Below, one piece after another: positions 10,190-21,404 of a stretch of 64,000 nt of DNA. The translations under genes and the position numbers were made by a program. Source of the DNA: Gigaspora margarita (lineage: Eukaryota; Glomeromycota; Glomeromycetes; Diversisporales; Gigasporaceae). The stretch covers positions 83,724 through 147,723 of the forward strand of contig WTPW01001255.1 of NCBI GenBank assembly GCA_009809945.1. The letters run 5' to 3'. The first letter of the stretch is position 1. Every line of letters starts with the position of its first letter. The notes under the pieces are model-generated. The model saw nothing but the letters and a program-made list of their open reading frames with translations. It was not told where the DNA came from and made no database searches.

Positions 10190-11042
10190 TTGTTATCCCA
10201 TCTAGAGAGAAATTTGTACGAATCGATTATAAGTTTTTTCCCATTCTTCCATAGACCATCAAGTCATGTAGTACTTAAACCGCTCTTTAGTATACCGCGA
10301 CATAATCACTCTTCACCGACCAGCCTATCCCGATCTGTTAAAAATTTATGTTATTTTCTGGTATCTTCATCCCTTTTTATTCCTCCACGAAAGATATCTC
10401 TTTCCAAGTCAGCAGGAAAACACCCCATGGCTCATCTATTTTTCTCAGCCTTAGTAATGATCGAAAATTTCTCGGGATCCATTTTATGTTCGATGGCATA
10501 TTGATAAAGTCGAGTTGCTGATTTTGTTTGGTACCCTTCCCGAGTTTCCGGGAAACTCTGTACAGCAATGATAAATTTATTTTGATCGATACGAAAAGGG
10601 CAGTTAAGAAAATAGTGATCATTTTTACCGAGACAGCTCCAATCACCCATATACCTAAACGTGTATGTACCTCTTTACATATCGGGCATTTAACTTCTGA
10701 ATTGGTATACTTAAATACATCCCGATGCCATGCATTCAAATTAGTGTAAAACAAGAAAGGGAAGCGTTTATGTACCGCATCAAGGATTATACTTTTTTCT
10801 TCTGGTAACTTAGAAATCTTGACGATACAGTCTCGTGAAAGTTGATTATCAGTATTTTCGATTTGTGAAGATTCAGAGGTTTTGGCATTCATCCGGGGAT
10901 CGAGCCCAGTTTTTTTCTTATACCTTGTATATAACTTGGAACGAAGTTTATCTGATATGGTGGTTGACAAATCAGTTAATTTGGAATACCAATCCAAATA
11001 TTCGGGGGTTAATATTTTATCAGACCAGGCTTGTGTATCCAT
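10190..11042 (-). pseudogene. Zinc-motif protein gene, frameshifted and stopped
   Basis: From ATG at 11042 the frame reads MDTQAWSDKILTPEYLDWYS through a lysine-rich linker to KCPICKEVHTRLGIW (about 10650), then loses sense. The next frame picks up without a gap as GDWSCLGKNDHYFLNCPFRI, QSFPETREGYQTKSATRLYQ and HKMDPEKFSIITKAEKNR. The two frames join if one G is missing in the GGG run at about 10650, giving a CPxC-x4-H...C...H-x-L-x-CP zinc-binding pattern. A TGA then follows AEKNR where the family would have Trp; beyond it the frame continues AMGCFPADLERDIFRGGIKR to TAA at 10351. More protein-like sequence (RYTKERFKYYMT, stop, WSMEEWEKTYNRFVQIS) reaches about 10190. Recognised as a Rhizophagus-type repeated protein family of unknown role. 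The frame break may be a base-calling error in a homopolymer; the nonsense codon is harder to explain that way. Confidence 0.7.
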
Positions 11043-11194
11043 GTTGTCATTTATATAATTTCAAATCAATTTAATTTCTCGCATTGGATATCACGTACTA
11101 AAAAATATTATTTCATTTTATTCTTTATTGCGTACTAATGAGTTATAAAGCATAGGACTTTTCGAAATGAAAAGGAATGTTACGCATCTAAAGT

Positions 11195-12870
11195 TTATGC
11201 AATTATTTGAACTATGTGCTGTTCACATTTAATATAGTAAGTTCCATTTTTATATTCTCCTTCTATGTCATCACTATGATCTAATCTGCATAATGGACAT
11301 AACGTATTGTCAGTAATTCCGTAATATGGGCCGGTACAAAAAGATTTGTACCTCAAATAGCTCTGATTAAAATCTTTTTGTACAAATTAATTTTAAATTT
11401 TTTTAATTTAATATAATTATTAGGTTAATGGATTAATAAAAAAAAAATTATTTTGATTATTTTATTGATAAAATAAAAAAATTTATTAATAGTAACTTTT
11501 TTAAAAATATTTCTATATAATTTACTATAGTAATTTATATATATGTGTATATAGTAAAAAAATCAAATTATCTCACTTTAAAGCTTAATTTCTTCACAAC
11601 CAGTAATTCAGTTTTGCTCAAATTTTGCTCATATCTTTATCATATGCACATTAATGCGCTTGTGAAGTACAAGCTCATACAACTGCATATTGGTTTGAAA
11701 TTATTTAAAATATTTTTTTTTTTAAAAAAATTTTTTCTTTTTTTTCAAATACAGTGAATTGTACATACTTAATTATTAAAATAAAACAATGTTAAAACAA
11801 TAAAAATAATATAATAAGTTAGATTAAAACCTATTTTATTTGATACTAAAAAATTTTTAATAATTAATCAAGAAAATAAAACTTTTCCTTAGTGTCAAAA
11901 TTATAAAATTTTTTGAGGTACAAATCTTTTTGCACTAGCCCATAATCATCATTTCCATCACTACACTCTTTATATAAATTAGGATATTGCACTAGTGTTT
12001 TATTACAGAAATAGATATGGTCTTGTGTTAGATTGGATGAAGGTACAGGTGATGCACTTACCTCAGTATTCGATGAAGATTTGTTATCCTCACTTATTAT
12101 ATCTTCTGAATTAGAGGTATGGAATAATTGGATAGAGGGGGCAAATGTTTCTGAGCTGGGAGAATCAGTAATAGAATTTTGGCAGGGGTCCTGTCTGAAA
12201 TTTTAGGAGTCAAAAACTTGTCTTTTTGCATAATGTGATGTGATTTCTGCTTAGTAAAACTATCTATTATTTTTTGAATTTTATCATTAGTTAACTTCGA
12301 AATAGAATTCACACTATAAGTCATGATATACTTAATTTTGTCTATACCTAAGGTTTCAAATAATTTGTATATTTTTATAGTTTGCTTGGTTTTCTCTTAT
12401 GAGTGTTTATGTGAAATTTCTGGGAGTTGTAAACGATCTGTGTCTTCAGATTTCTTTTTATAAGAATGAAAAGATATTTCAATATTTTATTATAGATTAT
12501 TCTCTTTACTTTTTTTGCCAATTTGTCATTACTATTTTGTATAACTACTCTAATCTGAATTAAAAATCCTTCACCATAATTAGCACAAATTGTGCTATAT
12601 TTAGCATTAGTTGCTTTATCAAATAATTGAGTTAAAGAAAGCAATAGAACTATAGATAAATCTTGGCAGGAAGGCCCAGCTGGAATCTCATCGCAAGGAG
12701 TGAATTTGGCTCCCAATTGGGCATCATTGTGATGCCATCAGCTATCAACTTTTTGTATCTTTCTTTTTATGAGTATTTTGGTAGAAGCTTTGGCTAAAAT
12801 TTCAGACTTTCTGAGTTCTGTGTTTCTGGATATTGAAGTTGAAGGTAGGAGTATTAGTAGATCTAAATTT
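11195..12870 (-). pseudogene. C-terminal half of a decayed coiled-coil/zinc-motif gene
   Basis: Reading leftward from 12870: LLPSTSISRNTELRKSEILA, TKILIKRKIQKVDS, stop, HHNDAQLGAKFTPCDEIPAG, LSIVLLLSLTQLFDKATNAK, KVKRIIYNKILKYLFILIKR, stop, KIYKLFETLGIDKIKYIMTY, KLTNDKIQKIIDSFTKQKSH; a frameshift near 12180; SSNTEVSASPVPSSNLTQDH; YPNLYKECSDGNDDYG; then a 602-bp inserted element (11334-11935); then GPYYGITDNTLCPLCRLDHS and GEYKNGTYYIKCEQH to TAA at 11195-11197. The CPLC-x3-H...Y.IKCE block is a probable zinc-binding module. The matching N-terminal coiled coil lies 6.5 kb away at 19434-19930, displaced by nested transposons. I recognise the order of blocks as a repeated Rhizophagus protein family; function unknown. 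Confidence 0.7.
11334..11935. mobile_element. TIR element inserted in a coding relic
   Basis: Inverted ends GTACAAAAAGATTTGTACCT (11334-) and the mirror 'aggtacaaatctttttgcac' (11916-11935). A second inverted copy of 'atctttttgtaca' sits near the left end. The AT-rich interior codes for nothing recognisable. The coding frame of the host relic (DDYG / GPYYGI) is interrupted exactly here, so the insertion is clear although a target duplication is not. Confidence 0.7.
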
Positions 12871-13375
12871 ATTGACTATCTAATTCAATTTTATAAAAAT
12901 TGGCTAAGTTAGCTTAGTCAGCTAAATATTGAAGTTATATATATTTTTTTTTATATTTAAAAGTTATAGTTGATTGAAGTTATATTAATTTACTGATTTT
13001 ATATATATATTATCATTTTTTATTAAAATTAATTAAAGATACAAAATCTACTCTTTAATCTATATTTAAAAAATACATTTATTTATACTTTGAACAAGAC
13101 ATTCTTGTATGAGATCAAAAACAAATTTACGAATAGCGAATATAAAAATAAAAGTTAAGTATCATAAAATTTTTTTTATCTTTCATAATCCTGATTCTAT
13201 TAATATATGTTTTATACAAATATTATTACTTTTTTTCTTTTTTAATTATTTTATAATCTGACATAAATGTTTATAATTGATAAGTTTTCTTTTAAAAACA
13301 ATAAGTCATGAACCACATCGAGGCTTAAATGGTTACGTTTATTTATTAGAACATTTTCAGCACTTAGAGTTCTGC

Positions 13376-13640
13376 AATTTAATTTGATCTTCAAATATTT
13401 GAATCAAATATTTGATCAAATTCAAATTCAAATTTGACTATATTTGATTTGATCAAATTCAAATCTGGCCAAATTTGATTTGATTTGACAAATATTTGAT
13501 TTGATTTGAAAATTACTATTAAAAATTCAAATTCAAATCAAATTCAAATTCAAATATTTGAATCAAATCAAATTCAAATCAGAGTCAATTTGATTTGATC
13601 AAATTCAAATTGACCTAATATTTGATTTGATTTAAATTTA
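13376..13640. repeat. AATTTGA-type repeat array inside the hAT C-terminus
   Basis: About 265 bp made almost only of 'aaatttga', 'atttgattt' and 'caaattcaaat' words in both orientations, self-complementary throughout. It interrupts the transposase frame between ...SSAD-R and RTLSAEN..., so it arrived after, or expanded within, the gene. Confidence 0.75.
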
Positions 13641-13738
13641 AGGAACCCTATCAGCACTAGAAAAGAGTCTTTCAGAAGGAACTGAACTTGCAGGCATAGC
13701 AAGAAAGATTCTTGCCTGCTTAGCAAGAAGTAGTAAAG

Positions 13739-14060
13739 TACCATATATGTCCAAAAATAAGCTACTACCTAAAATAAGCTACCTCTCTGATTTTTTTCAA
13801 AAATCTTAAAAAATCTGTTAGCAGTTGCTACATATAAAAGTCTAAATTTTACTAAGTAAACCTCAAATATGCTATTAAGTAAATTTGTTCAAAACATCAA
13901 AATACACTTATATTAAAAATTTGAAGTCATTTGGACAACGTTTTATTAGTACGTTTTTCAATTTTTTCAAAAAATTCAATATTTCCAAAATAAGCTATCC
14001 CATGTTTTTTCATGTAATTTTTGATCAAAAAAGGTAGCTTATTTTCAGACACATACAGTA
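13739..14060. mobile_element. TA-flanked MITE, AAAATAAGCTACC family, copy 1
   Basis: A 318-bp element (13741-14058) between TA dinucleotides. Ends CCATATATGTCC and, inverted, CTGTATGTGTCTG, each followed by AAAATAAGCTA. Related to the 550-bp element at 53750-54299. TA duplication suggests Tc1/mariner-type mobilisation. It interrupts the hAT transposase between PLSW and LLAKQAR. Confidence 0.75.
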
Positions 14061-16300
14061 CCTTAATTTTTTTTCTACCAACTTAAAGGGTTGCAATTTA
14101 CATATAACGGATCTATAAGCTCATACTTGGGAATCAGTAGAATAGAAAAATACACTTGCAGCTCCGTATCAATAGATGAGGTTAATTCTGTTTTATCATT
14201 GTAAAATGAAGACATGTTAGATTTTGAACCAACTGTATTTGATAAATTTGTTTTATCTAATGAATATATAAAAAGATTAATTCTTCTTTGTAACTCATCT
14301 ATTATTTCATTTCTTTCATCAGATAATACACCTGATAACAATTTGAAATGAGGATCTAAAATTGTAACAAGCTATCCAATTATATTAGGATCTTCTTAGC
14401 AATTTAACATTGAATTGTAAAAAATATTTATGTGTTTCAATAATTAATAAATGGGTAAGCTAATCTTCTATATAATAAAGATGTTTAAAAAGGTGGTTAT
14501 AGTTGGATATACTATTCCTAATATTGGATACTGATTTTTACCCATGTAGATAGTTGCACATGCAAAAGGATAGAGAAGATTATATAATTCTGATAATCCT
14601 TGCCAGTCTTCATCTGTGATTATTTTTTTCTTTAAACTATTTCCATTTGTTCTAACTATTCTATTAGAATCTTTTACTAGGTTCTTGACTAATACAACAA
14701 TCGCTTCACAAAGTTCTATTAGTCTTTAGAGAAGAAGATTCATAGAATTCCAATGTGTAGCAGTGTCACTTGATATGGGTTCCAATATAACATTTGACTT
14801 ATTTGTTAAATTTGATGTATACTTTTTTTTATTTAGTTTAGCTTGAATATTATAGAATCATGGCCTATACTTATCGTGTTTAACAATAAAATAATTTATT
14901 AACTTAGCTTTTTTTATTAAAGCATTGCTTTTTTTTAACCCATTTGTGATTGCAAAATGAATTGTGTAAGCTGCACATCCAAGGTGAGTAGTTCCTAATT
15001 GCCTAATCACCTTTACTATTGATGTAGCATTATCTGTAGTTACTGAAAACAATTTATCTTCTATATCCCAATTAGTAAGAACTTTGTGCAAGAAGTCTTC
15101 AATATGATCCCCTGTATGAGGGTATTTGAAATTTTCTATAGTAATTAATGCTTGATGTATTACAAAGTTCTCTGCAAGCTAATGAGCAGTCACTCCAATA
15201 AATAGAACATAGTTTTGGGTCCACAAATCTGTTGTAAAACATACAGATATCATTGTTTCATTTATTAGTTGATTTAAATTTGATTGTGTATATATTATTG
15301 ATTCTACAATTTTATTTTTTACTGTATTAGTACAGGGAGCACCAAATCATGAATTAATTTCATAGCAAAAATCTTTAACTCAGTCATAATTAATACAGTC
15401 TAAAGGCATCATTGCCTCAATTAACCAAGCTACTAAACGATAAGTAACACATATTTGTTTTTTTTCAGGAAGTGGTTAAGTTATTGTAGTATGTTTATCT
15501 AATATAGAGTTAATTGTTGTTTGTATTTTGTTTTTACCCAAAGATACTATAGATGCATCTAATTTTTGGTCTTTAAATATTCTGTGTATAGTACATAAAT
15601 GTGAAGCGATATTGGTAACTGAAGTAGTGAATTGAAATACAGTTTTACATCACTCAATATTTTCATTGCCATCATCTATATCTACTTTACAATACTTAAG
15701 GTTTATAGCTTTATCATATCTTATATAATGACATACCTAGCTTTCATTTGATTTTTTTCTATACATAGAAATTACTTTTTTTTTTTTTGCAGGTATTTTA
15801 AAAAACAAGATATAGTGGATGGCTCTGACGAAGTTTCATATTGTTCAGGAATTATATTATTATCAGATTTTTTTGAACTAAAATCTTTATTTTCAGTAAC
15901 ACCCTTATATAACAAGAAATTAACTATAGAGGTTTGTTTTTTTGATGATTGTGCTTGTTCGATTTGTGAGTTTTCATGATTAGAAAGTTCTATAGTATCT
16001 GATAGATTTGATATCGTAGTATGAGATAAATCAATTTAGAAGCGAATGCTTCTTTATATAAAAGTAAAAGGCATTAATAATTATGTTCATATAGATAAAT
16101 ACAAGGGGCTCATAATATTTGTTTGATGAAAGAGTACATTAACATATATAATTAGCAATAGTCAAATTTTATTTATGTTGATATTTAATTTAATTAAAAT
16201 TATAATAAAATTTTAAATTGTTAAGTATTTTTTTATTATTGTTATTATATATTTTTTAAAAACTTTTTTACTTATGAAATATATAGTGTAGTTTTTCTTA

Positions 16301-16550
16301 TCTAAACTAGCAGAATTCTTTTTTAATTTTTAACAGCTGTTTAGTATATCAGGAATGTGTTGAGTATGATCTGGGTTTACATGAGGAGAGTGTTGAGAAT
16401 ACAAAGCAAAATTTTCAATTATATTATATAATTAGAAATTTGCTTTGTATTCTCAACATAGATGGATACTCTCCTTATATAAGCCTGGGTCACACTTAAT
16501 GCACTCCTAACGGCTGTTAAAAATTGAAAAAGACCTCTGCTATCTAAACT
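16301..16550. mobile_element. Foldback hAT-type MITE with 8-bp TSD
   Basis: The element 16309-16542 is flanked by TCTAAACT on both sides (16301-16308, 16543-16550). The arms of about 115 bp are imperfectly complementary, sharing 'aatttttaacagc' and 'gttgagaatacaaagcaaa', with a short AT loop near 16424. It sits in the upstream region of the decayed hAT element. Confidence 0.75.
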
Positions 16551-17122
16551 TTGTATTTGAAACCATGCATTTTTATTGTAGCTTATATTAATATTTATAA
16601 TTCAAATATTTGTAAAGAAACATTGCCCGTTTTATATTAATAAAGAAATTTTTAATCTAACTCTAATTGCATAATTTGGTTTGTAATAGTCGATTAAAAA
16701 AGCAGTATGCAATTTACTTCCTGCTTTAACATATAATTTGAATAAATTAATATATTTTAAACTAATTATTATTAAATTTGTAAAAGGGTTAAGTTATACA
16801 TGCTTTGATCAAGTTTTATTTGATACTGAAATAATTTTTGTAAAAGGCTAAATGCTAATTAAAAATTTGCGATTTTTAGATGGATTAGTCTAAATCAGGT
16901 CTTTAGTCGACTAAGCCAACTTTTTGAAAAATTAACTAACTTAGTCAGCTAAGTCAACTAAGTCAACTAACTCTAAGTCAACCAATATTCCTAGTTGAAG
17001 GTAGAGCTTTGACCCAGGTCAGAAAATAGTAATCTGGATGGATCAAACATTTATCCAGGTAATGACCTGGGTTAACGGGTTATGCAGACAATTGTAAAAT
17101 TTTTTGAAGCTATAGCTATTAT

Positions 17123-17296
17123 TATTATAATAGAACAGAGTAAAACCTGAGTTGCGAAATAGTGAAATTCACTTTGTAGATCAGATTAGAGTGAAATTTA
17201 TATTTTATTCTGTTTTTATATATATCACCCTTATAGATGATCATAGCAGATTTTACTATTTCACAACTCAGGTTTCACCCTATCATATCATAATTT
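17123..17296. mobile_element. MITE, GTGAAACCTGAGTTGC family, copy 2
   Basis: Same terminal repeats as 7823-8000 ('aaacctgagttgcgaaatag' left, mirror right at about 17249-17281) with a shorter diverged middle. Nested inside the 2.4-kb hAT-like element, so younger than it. Confidence 0.8.
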
Positions 17297-17593
17297 CTAG
17301 AACATCTGTAAAAATTTGCTGAATAGTTTTTCAGGCTATCTATAAAGTTATATTAGTTAAATTGTGCAATATAGCATAGTCAGACTTTTAATTTAATTGA
17401 ATAATTGACCAACATGTACTACCTATTAGCAGTATTGTATGTTTTGGCTGTTTACAGCCTTTTTTGGCTTGTCCATGTCCAAAATTGTCCAAACATCCAA
17501 GATTGTTCAAAGCTTGTCCAGGCTTTAATAATTAATAAATCTATCTAAAAAATATATAACTATATATTTTTTTAGATGCTGAACACATTCTAG

Positions 17594-18133
17594 TTAATTG
17601 ATGATCCGCCAGTCATCGGGTGCATGATCATAGTGTAACGTGACGCAGATCACTATGTAAATTACTATATATGTGAATGCTACGATGCCCCAAGGAAAAA
17701 TAATTTTTTTACTAAGTTAATCGACCTTGTCGACTAATTGAAAGTTGTAGAGCTCGTCTTTGCGGTTCTAATGGTAGCTAAATCATCCAAATCGGCCCAG
17801 TGGAAGCCAAGATATCTTTAAAAAACGTGTCAACGCCTATATAAAATCTCTATGTAAACAATAGATTGTTTACATAGAGATTTTATATAGGCGTTGACAC
17901 GTTTTTTAAAGATATCTCGGCTTCCACTAGGCCGATTTGGATGATTTAGCTACCATTAGAACCGCAAAGACGAGCTCTACAACTTTCAATTAGTCGACAA
18001 GGTCGATTAACTTAGTAAAAAAATTATTTTTCCTTGGGGCATCGTAGCATTCACATATATAGTAATTTACATAGTGATCTGCGTCACGTTACACTATGAT
18101 CATGCACCCGATGACTGGCGGATCATCAATTAA
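17594..18133. repeat. 540-bp near-perfect palindrome
   Basis: The left arm (17594-17863) and right arm (17864-18133) are complementary almost base for base, centred in 'aacaatagattgtt'; I found two mismatches in the stretch I aligned (near 17800-17815). No spacer. The arms contain 'aattgaaagttgtagagctc' and 'ggttctaatggtagctaaat', a core shared with the foldback at 22890-24345 and a fragment at 56187. Such identity implies recent origin or arm-to-arm correction. No frame in it looks coding. Confidence 0.9.
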
Positions 18134-19005
18134 AATTAAAATAGGTTATCTTAATAAAATTTTAAGTAATTTTACTTTATTTAATTGTTCAAAATTGTTC
18201 AAAATTGTCCAAATCATTGTCCAAAGCTGTCCTGTGACAACACTGCCTATTAGCATAACGTTTAGCAGTTACAAATACGAATTGTTTGTTTTTTGTGAAT
18301 AAGTAATAATAAAGAAATATACATAATGACAAATTGATGAAATCCTAATCTAAATTACATAATTACTACATATTAAAAGGAAATTTTAATCAACCATTCA
18401 CTAATCTCTTTGATAAGTAATCTTTACATAGTGTGATCATCTCATATATGCTAATTCAAATGCCATTTGCTAAAAATTTATCACCATTCTATAATCTATT
18501 AAAAGAGATCTATTCAATTACATCTTCATATTCTGTATTCTAAGTTGAAATTCTTTAACAGAATTATCGATACCCTATTTTTATTTATCTATTCTTGAAA
18601 TATTTTTTGTTTGACACCAAGGTTTAGATATTTGTTAGTTGTTATTTTGCATATTTCTAGAACTAAATTTATCAAATACTAATATATATGCAGTTGTTGT
18701 AGTGTTTTGAGTTAAACTATATACTTTACAATCACTATTTTTTAATTGTATATTTGCACACTTAAACAAATAAAAATAAATTAGAATGAAACAACTACTA
18801 AATACAAATATATATATGTATAGTAAACAGAAACCAGTAACTTATCTGTTGGTAGAAATAAGGTTTTGGTGGATTATCTATTTGATTAGTAAGTGAATTG
18901 AGATTGGTATTGTATTGATAGTGATGATATATAACATAGTCATAGCTATAGTTATTACTATATTAGAGAGAAAATATAAGAAGTTAGAAGCAAAGAATTA
19001 ATAAT

Positions 19006-19139
19006 AGAGGGTTTCAAAGTTTACAAATAAGTGACGCATTCCAAAAATAAATAGGATTTTTTATTAACATTTTTACTATGTTGAATTATAAATTAGAAAA
19101 ATAAAATAGGATTCTTGAATTTTAACTTTGAAACCCCTA
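19006..19139. repeat. Short inverted-repeat element
   Basis: Arms GAGGGTTTCAAAGTT and the inverse 'aactttgaaacccct'. The flanks on both sides repeat 'gaaaatataagaagttrgaagcaaa', a direct duplication of about 30 bp. Confidence 0.5.
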
Positions 19140-19433
19140 ATACTGTAATAAGAAAATATAAGAAGTTGGAAGCAAAAAATTAATTATACCTGTAATATAA
19201 TAAAGAAATATAACTTACTAATTATAAAATCTTTGCATTCTTATTGGTCAATTTGGTTCTGAATCAGATCTGAGTTATGATTTTCAAATCCAGAACCACT
19301 ATGCTACACAATATAGCATTTTTGCCTATTTTAAATTCTAATCTGTTTGACCCGGGTCAGAGCAATTTTTGACCTGTGCCTGCTGGATCAGATGACCCAT
19401 ATAGGTCACTCAACCCAGGTCAAAGCTCTAGTT

Positions 19434-19930
19434 GAAGAAGCTAATGCCTCAGATATCACTTTCCTGATGAAGTATTATCTGAAGATAAGTTTTTTTTTCA
19501 GTATTTCTTTTTCTAATTCTCTTCATTATCTTTTTACTAACCTGTTCTTTATATACTATTTCTACAAAATCTAGAGTCTTACCTGAATTGTTATTGATAA
19601 TGTCTTGGTCTTGTAGCAAAGAGATTGCAGGAAGTTCAGGCTCCATTGAAGATTTTACTAGTTTCAGGCATGGGATCAAGAATCATACCATTATCTTTAC
19701 CAGACTGATCTTTAATAGGTGGTAAAATATCTTTTGCGAGGATGCTTTCTGTTCATTAGTGATAATCTGGGTCTGCTTCTGTTCCAATTTTGCAAATCAT
19801 TTTTTACTTTCTTTTGCTGTTCTAGTTCCACAATTCTAGTACTGAGCTCATTATCTCTTATCCTTGTTTTTTTAGTATTTTGTTTTAGTTCTATGATTCT
19901 AGTCATAAATCTTTAGCAAAAATCTAGCCA
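19434..19930 (-). pseudogene. N-terminal coiled-coil part of the split gene
   Basis: Minus strand from about 19930: KVLKAKFIELKKKNG, MTRIIELKQNTKKTRIRDNE, LSTRIVELEQQKKVKNDLQN (heptad-like leucines and glutamates, coiled coil), then after a frame change KQTQIITNEQKASSQK, PPIKDQSGKDNGMILDPMPE, then SLLQDQDIINNNSGKTLDFV, EIVYKEQVSKKIMKRIRKRN. It ends at the hAT-like insertion (19430). The block order coiled coil, acidic linker, 'YKEQVS.KI..RIR..N' matches the N-terminus of the same family whose C-terminal half is at 11195-12870. At least two frameshifts. Confidence 0.65.
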
Positions 19931-20357
19931 TTTTTTTTTTAAGTTCAATAAACTTAGCTTTCAAAACCTTAGTCAAAATATAAAACATTCCTTAAAACAA
20001 AGTTGTTGCTGAAGTTTAAATGAATTCAATGATATAAAAAATATAAAAAAATAAACTATTCCTTGTAAAGTTTTATGACTTTAAAAGTGAGCAATTATTT
20101 TATTTACTTCCACTTGATTCTTTTCAGATTTGTAAACTCTCAATATAAAAAGTAATTGATTAGATGTGCCAAAGCAAGAACTTTCTTCAAAATGCATTTG
20201 TAAAGGGTCAGTGCATTATAAAGTAATAAAGAAAATCAAAAAATCTATTTTTTAGTAAATAGATCACTTATTAATTCAATTTTTTCATATTATTCTTGTT
20301 TGTAAAAAGATATTGTTTTAAGTATTTAGATATTTTATTGTGCATATTTATTGTCAT
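19931..20357. other. Intergenic, no gene seen
   Basis: AT-rich upstream side of the split gene; no recognisable element. Confidence 0.5.
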
Positions 20358-20569
20358 GGCTAAAGCTAGAAATGGCTGAAGCTAGAATTAGTGACCTTAA
20401 TTTAAAAATATAAACTCTACCAAAACCTACTTATATTCTTTTATTATTAAACTAACCCTAAACTCTAACCTAATACTAAAAAAACTCTAACAAAAGGCCC
20501 AAAAAATTTTTAAAAATTTTATATTAAAATAATTAAAATTTCTAGTTTCAGCCATTTCTAGCTTCAGCT
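20358..20569. mobile_element. MITE with tandem TIR and CCCTAA-like interior
   Basis: Each end has two tandem units of 'gctgaagctagaaatg' (left 20358-20390; right, inverted, 20541-20569). The interior contains 'actaaccctaaactctaacc', a degenerate telomere-like tract. Confidence 0.65.
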
Positions 20570-20852
20570 ACAAATTTATTAATTAAATTAATCTATTTAC
20601 AAGATCTATCTATAGTTGCATTTACAGTAGCTAGATCATATTTGGTATTATATTCATTTTAATTAATTAGAGTATTTAAGCAGGACCCTAAAATATGATT
20701 AGATTAATTATAAAATTACTAAAAATAGAAAGATCTGCAAAAAACCTCAAAAATAAGCAAAAAATTTACTAAAAATAGAAAAGATCTGCATAAAAACTTC
20801 CAAAAATAAGCAAATAATACCTGACCTATCTATGTATATTTCGAGGTTCTAT

Positions 20853-21404
20853 TTAAGGGTAGGGTGAATGTAGATCATTTTTAATAGTGATCACGTTGTG
20901 ATCATATGAAATCAGGTGATCAACCAATCACAATTGTAAACAATATAGATTCGACCAATCAACTTTATTTATTTTTGTGTAACTAAGAAAAATTTGAGCC
21001 AACTTAGAAAAACTTTACGACATATAGAAGTATAATTTTTTTGAATACTATATTTATTAAAATTTTACTATTATGAAAAGAGTATTTTGTACTATATACA
21101 AGTCACTCTCATTATAGTGAACTCTCGATATAGTGAAGATTGCTTATAGTGAAGATTTTTTTTAGAACAAATATAAACTTAACTATATAAAGAGCTCTCG
21201 ATATAGTAAATATTCGATATAGTAAAGAAAATTCTTCAGCCCAACGACTTTACTATAACGAGAGTGACTTGTATTATAAAATTTTTGGCTAAATTTATAA
21301 CAACTGTAAAAAGTTTTATTTGTAGCACATTTTTATTTTCTATATAAATCTCATTGTACCACTAAAATCATATGATAAATGATCTATGTTCACCCTACCC
21401 TTAA
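20853..21404. mobile_element. TTAA-flanked element with a nested MITE
   Basis: The element 20857-21400 lies between TTAA duplications (20853-20856, 21401-21404). Termini GGGTAGGGTGAATGTAGATC and the mirror 'gatctatgttcaccctaccc' match over about 20 bp with two differences. The interior is interrupted by a TA-flanked MITE. piggyBac-type by target site. Confidence 0.8.
21097..21273. mobile_element. TA-flanked MITE nested in the TTAA element
   Basis: A 173-bp element (21099-21271) with TIR CAAGTCACTCTCrTTATAGT, flanked by TA. Inside, 'ctcgatatagt' units recur four times on either side of the centre. Confidence 0.8.

Larger units (their letters stand above)
13251..16035 (-). pseudogene. hAT transposase (BED/ricesleeper-like) relic
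   Basis: One frame, interrupted by stops, can be followed on the minus strand. N-terminal region: DLSHTTISNLSDTIELSNHE, QTSIVNFLLYKGVTENKDFS. BED-like region with CHYIRYDKAI...LKYCKVD. DDE core: INETMISVCFTTDLWTQNYV, DIEDKLFSVTTDNATSIVKV (the hAT 'TTDNA' block), LGTTHLGCAAYTIHFAITNG. Then SSDTATHWNSMNLLL, LVTILDPHFKLLSGVLSDER, TELQVYFSILLIPKYELIDP with the C-terminal PLSW, and the dimerisation block LAKQARIFLAMPASSVPSER-LFSSAD (13650-13735), resuming at 13374 as RTLSAENVLINKRNHLSLDV to TAA at 13251. The block is broken by a TA-flanked element (13741-14058) and an AATTTGA array (13376-13640). Stops replace Trp in several places (15650-15652 'IE*CKT', 'NYD*VKDF', 'INS*FGAP', 'TAH*LAEN', 'PLSW*'). 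Confidence 0.85.
12900..16983 (-). mobile_element. Decayed hAT transposon (probable extent)
   Basis: The transposase relic (13251-16035) is bracketed by imperfectly inverted sequences: TTGGCTAAGTTAG...CTTAGTCAGCTAA at 12900-12925 and, reverse complemented, TTGGTTGACTTAG with repeated TTAGTTGAC units ending at 16983. No 8-bp target duplication was found, so the ends are tentative. The element lies between the two halves of the same host gene. Confidence 0.45.
16994..19438. mobile_element. 2.4-kb hAT-like non-autonomous element
   Basis: Termini TAGAGCTTTGACCCAGGTC (17002-) and the inverse ending at 19430 (GACCTGGGTT-type), flanked by GTTGAAGG (16994-17001) and GTTGAAGA (19431-19438), an 8-bp duplication with one difference. 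Subterminal GACCTGGGT/GACCCAGGT repeats occur at both ends. No transposase frame inside. It contains a nested MITE (17123-17296), a 540-bp palindrome (17594-18133) and a small inverted pair (19006-19139). It separates the N-terminal part of a host gene from the rest. Confidence 0.8.

Noticed and set aside
12900-16983. An exact 8-bp target duplication for the decayed hAT
   Set aside because: Sequences outside the proposed ends (about tataaaaa and tattccta) do not match; boundaries left tentative.
17594-18133. Idea that the palindrome encodes a structured RNA gene
   Set aside because: Complete self-complementarity is explained by a foldback element; no promoter boxes or independent conservation seen within this window.
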